Assembly: GCA_008931825.1 (NCBI GenBank)
Contig: QXVZ01013313.1
Coordinates: 3,337-23,548, forward strand
Direction of reading: 5' to 3'
Origin: Phallusia fumigata
Taxonomy: Eukaryota; Chordata; Ascidiacea; Phlebobranchia; Ascidiidae
Length of the DNA stretch: 20,212 nt
The notes under the pieces were generated by a model. That model saw only the letters and a program-made list of their open reading frames with translations, was not told the DNA's origin and did no database searches. Positions within the stretch are counted from its first letter, which is position 1. Every line of letters begins with the position of its first letter. Position numbers and translations under genes: made by a program. Shown here in pieces: positions 16,901 to 20,212 of the stretch.

Positions 16901-18038
16901 CCGCCGGGCTGCAAAGTGCCATAAATGCACTTTTTTTAACAAAACAATGAGCGAGTATGAGATAAAAACATTAAAATTCTGTTTGCCATTGCAGGTGGGA
17001 ACATGAGTTTGTGCTCAAGGGCCTGAGCAAAAAATTGTTGCGGAACAGATACATCGTGATCCAAGTGAGTGGAGAAAACAGTTCAAAGAAGATGAGTATG
17101 GGACAAGCAATACTGGCAGGCGACCAAGGTATTGTGAGACAGCGCATGTTAAACACTGTTAAATAAAGCGTTCTCCATGTGGTGCATTATCTATGTATAA
17201 ATATCTGCCATTCCTGGAAGTTGGGGTAGAGGAAAATTTTCCAGTTTTCAGTAAAAACACGGAAAACAGTAAAAACGAAACACGGAAACTCGGCTGCAAG
17301 CCGCGAGAGAGCGGTATTCACTTTCTATTGTTTCCAAAACCAACCACAAAGAAATTTCCCAGGCATTGTGTTTCAATCACGTTTTTTGAGTCACCTGTCT
17401 TGTGCGTTACCCCCACGAAGGGCATTTATTTTGGAAAGCAGCAATGTGGATAGCGTACTCAAGTTTCCCGAATTCTATTTGCAGTAAAAATAAAGAGCGA
17501 AACCCAGATTAGAACTCCGACGTCACATGAGAAGCGAGCTATAATGGAAGCTATGCGCAACCCGGAAACGACCATTCCAATCACATTGGATTTGGAGCTC
17601 GAAGGTAAATGATAAGAATAAATTGACGTAAATTTTGATGCCATTTTTCTACGTGCAAGATTGATGTAATGATTGTGAAAGTTGCCAGACAGATGTGTAA
17701 TATGTAACTATCGTCGTCACCATCCCCACTAGGGTACGACACACCGACGTGTTTGCAAAGTTTGATAAGTGAGGGTACTTGTTGTTGGAGTCTGTTGGAG
17801 ACTTACATATGAGTCATTGTATACAGTTTTGGAAAAATTCCCGCGTTGAAATTTTGGACCATGTATAAAAATTCTGGATACGCCCTTGGGGGTACAACAA
17901 ATTCGAATGAGCCTTTTTACATTTGTTGTTGTTGCAGACTATGTTTCGTTTACATCCTTATTCCATGGGAAGCATCTGCCGAGGGCAATTTTACGCAAGG
18001 GTTCAATCAGAAGACACTCGGATGGAAGGAAGCGTTAA
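13578..18038 (+). CDS. Gene C: single-C2-domain protein, 354 aa, six coding exons
   Basis: Spliced CDS: 13578-13940, 14627-14703, 14992-15261, then exon 4 (15551-15684 or 16995-17128), exon 5 (16086-16205 or 17485-17604), and 17938-18038 (1065 nt, in frame, phases 0, 2, 2, 1, 1). Residues 1-57 are polar with RRMST at 42-46. Residues 58-121 form a charged helical block starting LLQKAEMFR. Residues 148-177 are Ser-rich then acidic. Residues 178-321 form a C2 domain (YELHVFVSTGINL, RVKIYVFPD, TKWEHEFVLKGL, RNRYIVIQVSG, MSMGQAIL) of synaptotagmin-like type without the loop Asp residues. The tail has RKGSI (341-345) and RRHS (346-349). There is no signal peptide or membrane segment. It is a tandem paralogue of gene B; no named orthologue is recognised. 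The two copies of exons 4-5 appear to be alleles placed in series. A CRE/TATA promoter lies upstream. Confidence 0.88.
14627..14703 (+). CDS. Gene C coding exon 2
   Basis: 77 nt between a gggtttttttgcag acceptor and a GTAAAA donor, phase 0 in and 2 out. It encodes PRKLIARVEFLKSDYPGSDS and then SSLLS. Without it exon 1 would run into a stop in exon 3 (AAT GTC AAC TAG), so the exon is required by frame. Confidence 0.83.
14992..15261 (+). CDS. Gene C coding exon 3 (Ser/acidic linker and first half of C2)
   Basis: 270 nt, acceptor caactttccag, donor GTAAGT, phase 2 on both sides. It reads RMSTSSSSSSGHE, an acidic stretch DLEDDDRDQ, then the C2 strands YELHVFVSTGINL and RVKIYVFPD, ending YLTHVGVTK. 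The ATG at 14993 is internal, not a start. Confidence 0.87.
15275..15275. other. Assembly gap (n) in gene C intron 3, copy 1
   Basis: Comparison with copy 2 shows that sequence equivalent to 16601-16706 is missing here. The n marks a real sequence gap. Confidence 0.85.
15551..15684 (+). CDS. Gene C coding exon 4, copy 1
   Basis: 134 nt, acceptor tttgccattgcag, donor GTATTG, phase 2 in and 1 out. It encodes WEHEFVLKGLSKKLLRNR then YIVIQVSGENSSKKMSMGQ. It differs from the copy at 16995 by two silent changes (CGA/CGG, GCT/GCA). Confidence 0.87.
16086..16205 (+). CDS. Gene C coding exon 5, copy 1
   Basis: 120 nt, acceptor attctatttgcag, donor GTAAAT, phase 1 on both sides. It reads VKIKSETQIRTPTSHEKR... 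to LDLELEG. The other copy differs by Ile to Met and Val to Ile plus one silent change. Confidence 0.86.
16555..16573 (+). pseudogene. Exon 6 fragment of gene C, cut at the n
   Basis: The first bases of exon 6 (reading DYVSFTS) are present after the gttgcag acceptor and are interrupted by the n at 16574. The full exon is at 17938-18038. I regard this as the end of a contig, not as a true exon remnant. Confidence 0.75.
16574..16574. other. Assembly join (n) in duplication 3
   Basis: The sequence jumps from exon 6 back to the end of exon 3 at this n. Confidence 0.9.
16995..17128 (+). CDS. Gene C coding exon 4, copy 2
   Basis: The same 134-nt exon as 15551-15684 with two silent differences and the same splice signals. 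It encodes the identical peptide. Confidence 0.86.
17485..17604 (+). CDS. Gene C coding exon 5, copy 2
   Basis: The same 120-nt exon as 16086-16205, with EAMRNPE in place of EAIRNPE and TIPIT in place of TIPVT. Conservative changes fit alleles. Confidence 0.86.
17938..18038 (+). CDS. Gene C coding exon 6 (C-terminal tail)
   Basis: The acceptor is gttgttgttgcag. Phase 1 gives Asp first. It encodes DYVSFTSLFHGKHLPRAI, then LRKGSIRRHSDGRKR, and stops TAA at 18036-18038. The tail is strongly basic with two overlapping basophilic kinase sites. Confidence 0.82.
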
Positions 18039-18257
18039 ACTTTCTCTTGCAGCAAAAGAGAAATCTTCAATCCATTTATTATTGACGCAGCCATCATATA
18101 CCTGCCCACTTTTTCTTTATTTTCGCCGGCTAGGAGCCTGAGATTCTATTATTTTTGCGTAGCCAACTATACTGTGAGTGTGGATTATATTTTTTGTTGA
18201 TTTTTTTACGATTACTGTGAATAGTGTTTGTGTGAGTAATTACTATTAGAACGTTCA

Positions 18258-18263
18258 ATTAAA
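18258..18263 (+). other. Candidate poly(A) signal of gene C
   Basis: ATTAAA, the commonest variant signal, 220 nt after the stop. Confidence 0.35.
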
Positions 18264-18376
18264 AGTGTTGCCAACGTACGTATTTGAGCGTTTGCCAGAG
18301 GTCACTTGGTTATGATACCACTTTAATACGGGCGTTCTGTTGCCTACGCGAAAAAGTTGCTTCCTTCAAAGGCATA

Positions 18377-18545
18377 GTTTAGAACAGGGGTAGGCAATTA
18401 TTTTCCAAAGACTTAATTGAATTCAATAAGCTTGCCTTACAAATAATGTTAGCCCACACAAGCATAAAAAAATATACAATATGTTTATTATGGAACTTAA
18501 ATTAGCTTTAACGGGCCGGTACAATGCCCAGGTCTGGGTTTAAGC
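18377..18545. mobile_element. Probable non-autonomous hAT element
   Basis: The left end CAGGGGTAGGCAA at 18385 and a right end near 18537 (acgggccggtacaatgcccaggtctgg) fit the hAT pattern, with loose flanking repeats gtttagaa and gtttaagc. The right terminal repeat is degraded. Confidence 0.5.
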
Positions 18546-18774
18546 CCTAATGGGCCAAAAGAATCTTTTTTAGCATTATGACATACATATAACTATTACT
18601 ATGACGACAAAGTAATTATTTAAACAAAGTAATTGCAGCAAGAAAAATACCAAGCAAATCAGGTTATTCTTTGAAACAAACAAATAAGGGGGAAAGTCCA
18701 TCGCCACTTTTCACCTTACCTGACCCTCCTTTGCCTACGTAAAAGATCCCATATCTAAAATTCACATCAAAATT

Positions 18775-18910
18775 TGACGTGTAGTCGTGGACGTAACACA
18801 CACTTACGTAACGAACGTGTGCTACATCACACTTCTAAAACAACCTGGATGAAAGAATAGCTCCCACATCCGTTGTAGGCAAATACCGGATGCCATCAGC
18901 GCTATTTAAA
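18775..18910 (+). promoter_or_regulatory. Possible promoter of gene D
   Basis: A TGACGT half-site (18775-18780), a perfect TTACGTAA bZIP palindrome (18804-18811) and a weak TATA-like TATTTAAA (18903-18910). The arrangement recalls the gene C promoter but the spacing is looser. Confidence 0.35.
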
Positions 18911-19472
18911 ACAATGTGGAAGTGATGAACGTGCCTGCGAATAGGGAGTAAATCGTTGCATGCGAATCGGCACGCGATGCGAAAGTCATGCTACCGATCA
19001 TCGTTTACAGGCGGGAAGCTGTCAAACACGGCTCAACATAGAAGCACCACCACAGAAGCAGCGTGTGCTGTCTATCGCTGTTATGTTGAGGATGTGCTTT
19101 GGTATTCGCGCCCAATAATTTATATGCTTTTTTCTGGAAGGTTTTTTTCTCTGTAAAACGCGGGTATATTAGGAAGGCGCGTAGCTAGGCTGTCTCTAAG
19201 TCGGATTTGGTCAATGAAAGGATAGGACCTTTTTACGCGTACATGAGCAGTCAATTAACATTGGTCGAGACTCGTGAAAGATGTTTGTGCTGTTTTTCAA
19301 ATGTGGTATTGGAAGTAAAAAGCAGTGCTGCGGTTATAACAAAGCATTATTTATTTTATTTGTGTGTATACGTCAGGCAGCTTTAATCTTATTTATAAAC
19401 AACAGGCAAAGATTCGTACTTTTGAGTTTCGCGCAACTGACCGAGAACTTGTATGAAGTGATTACATTGTAC

Positions 19473-19533
19473 ACGTTTCGACAACCGCTGTTGTGATCAT
19501 CAGTGTATAAGACAACAGCGATTGTCGAAACGT
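19473..19533. repeat. Foldback with hammerhead-like motif upstream of gene D
   Basis: The arms acgtttcgacaaccgctgtt and, inverted, acaacagcgattgtcgaaac pair over about 24 bp with few mismatches around a short loop with gatcatcag. The motif is the same as at 4981-5011 and 6466-6495. Confidence 0.75.
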
Positions 19534-19643
19534 TTGCGCACCATTGAACTCTTTGCCATGCTGTAACTACATAACCTGTTCCTATTTTTTGCAGTTACAG
19601 CTTAAATTACATACGAGTGACGTGTGTTGTCGAACCGTCCCAA

Positions 19644-19988
19644 ATGTCAAGGGAAACCCGTACACCGCCGGTGACTCGAAAACCGCCACATCGCGCTCAA
19701 ACACAACAAACTCCGAATCAACTGACGGTAGTAGAAGACAAGGTGCGACGAAATTCCACGGGAAACATTGAAGTGGCGCCGTGCAAGCAACTCACGCTAC
19801 TGGAAAAGACGGAACTTTTCCGCAAGAAGTACTCCAAAAAATACAGAGAACAGCAGCAGCAACGGAAGCTGAGGGCGGAGGAGTTACTCGGCAAGGCCAA
19901 ACAGGGTTCGTTCGTGCGCAGATACAATGAAAAAGTTGTGAATGATCGGAAGCAAAGTCTACAGTTGGAGGAACTGCGAAAACTTGAG
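19644..19988 (+). CDS. Gene D, first coding exon (N-terminal 115 aa), partial C2-family paralogue
   Basis: I start it at the ATG of MSRETRTPP; the frame is open further upstream but only with a GTG. It ends phase 0 after ...LRKLE at a GTAGGC donor, the same place as exon 1 of B and C. Residues 1-51 are Thr/Pro/Gln-rich and basic, with RRNST at 35-39. Residues 52-115 form the charged helical block (LLEKTELFRKKYSKKYREQQ, later SFVRRYNEKVVNDRKQ), which aligns without gaps to B and C over the last 23 residues. The C2 exons must lie right of the window. An acceptor-like ttttttgcag ending at 19594 suggests a 5' UTR intron or a trans-splice site. No orthologue is recognised. Confidence 0.8.
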
Positions 19989-20036
19989 GTAGGCTTTGGT
20001 AGCATGCTGGGTTTTAAACAACTTTTATTTATCCCG

Positions 20037-20080
20037 GTGTGATGTACAAAGTGCTGCAGCTCGCGTACTTTACATCACAC
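20037..20080. repeat. Short inverted repeat in intron 1 of gene D
   Basis: Arms gtgtgatgtacaaagt and actttacatcacac pair almost fully around a 14-nt loop with ctgcagc. It may be a small mobile hairpin or an intronic structure; nothing else can be said. Confidence 0.6.
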
Positions 20081-20212
20081 ATCTATGATCTTTATGTTGG
20101 GGGCAAAAAAAATTATCTAAGAATCCGGAAACTACGTTTTCTCTCCTTGTGCTCCTTGTAAATTATAAAATCACAAAGCCCCAACAAATTGGTGGGGTCA
20201 ATATCACAACTC

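Larger units (their letters stand above)
16575..17957 (+). repeat. Direct duplication 3, copy 2
   Basis: It repeats 15249-16573 and then runs on into the complete exon 6. It holds the full intron 3 (with 16601-16706, lost in copy 1) and complete exons 4 and 5, so this copy is the better one for the gene model. Confidence 0.95.
18039..19643. other. Intergenic region between genes C and D
   Basis: About 1.6 kb: 3' UTR of C, a probable hAT MITE at 18385-18537, a possible bZIP/TATA promoter at 18775-18910, a foldback at 19473-19533 and an acceptor-like sequence (cctattttttgcag) ending at 19594. No other gene can be supported. Confidence 0.6.

Overview
The window reads as compact, AT-rich nuclear DNA from a metazoan: short GT-AG introns, many small non-autonomous hAT-type elements, and contigs joined by single n characters. 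A highly polymorphic invertebrate chordate such as the sea squirt Ciona is my best guess; this is an inference and no marker in the window proves it.

The main content is a head-to-tail tandem array of four related genes, all on the + strand, which I call A to D. A is represented only by its last exon (409-1355). B is complete in six coding exons (4458-10046, predicted 363 aa). C is complete in six coding exons (13578-18038, predicted 354 aa). D is represented by its first coding exon (19644-19988). B and C share the same architecture, and their intron phases are identical in order (0, 2, 2, 1, 1). Exons 4 and 5 are exactly 134 and 120 nt in both genes. The visible ends of A and D fit the same scheme. 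The predicted protein has a basic N-terminal region with an RRxS motif, a charged helical block (LLQKAExFR...), an acidic/Ser linker, one synaptotagmin-type C2 domain without the usual Ca2+-binding aspartates, and a divergent tail with a conserved R-[RK]-x-S-I motif. I do not recognise a named vertebrate orthologue. The function is unknown; a Ca2+-independent membrane or protein adaptor that could be phosphorylated by PKA-type kinases is a guess.

Layout: 1-408, intron of A; 409-1355, last exon of A with a long low-complexity tail; 1356-4457, gene-free, with two direct duplications joined at single n's; 4458-10046, gene B, with a complete 251-bp hAT MITE in intron 2 and other repeats in introns 1, 3 and 5; 10047-13577, gene-free, with a second 251-bp hAT MITE and a strong CRE/TATA promoter for C; 13578-18038, gene C, containing a 1.3-kb duplication of exons 4 and 5 around an n; 18039-19643, gene-free, with a MITE, a possible promoter for D and a foldback; 19644 to the end, first exon of D and part of its first intron.

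The three internal duplications each begin or end at an n. They look like two haplotypes of one locus laid end to end by the assembler, not real tandem duplications. In gene C a real duplication would also break the reading frame.
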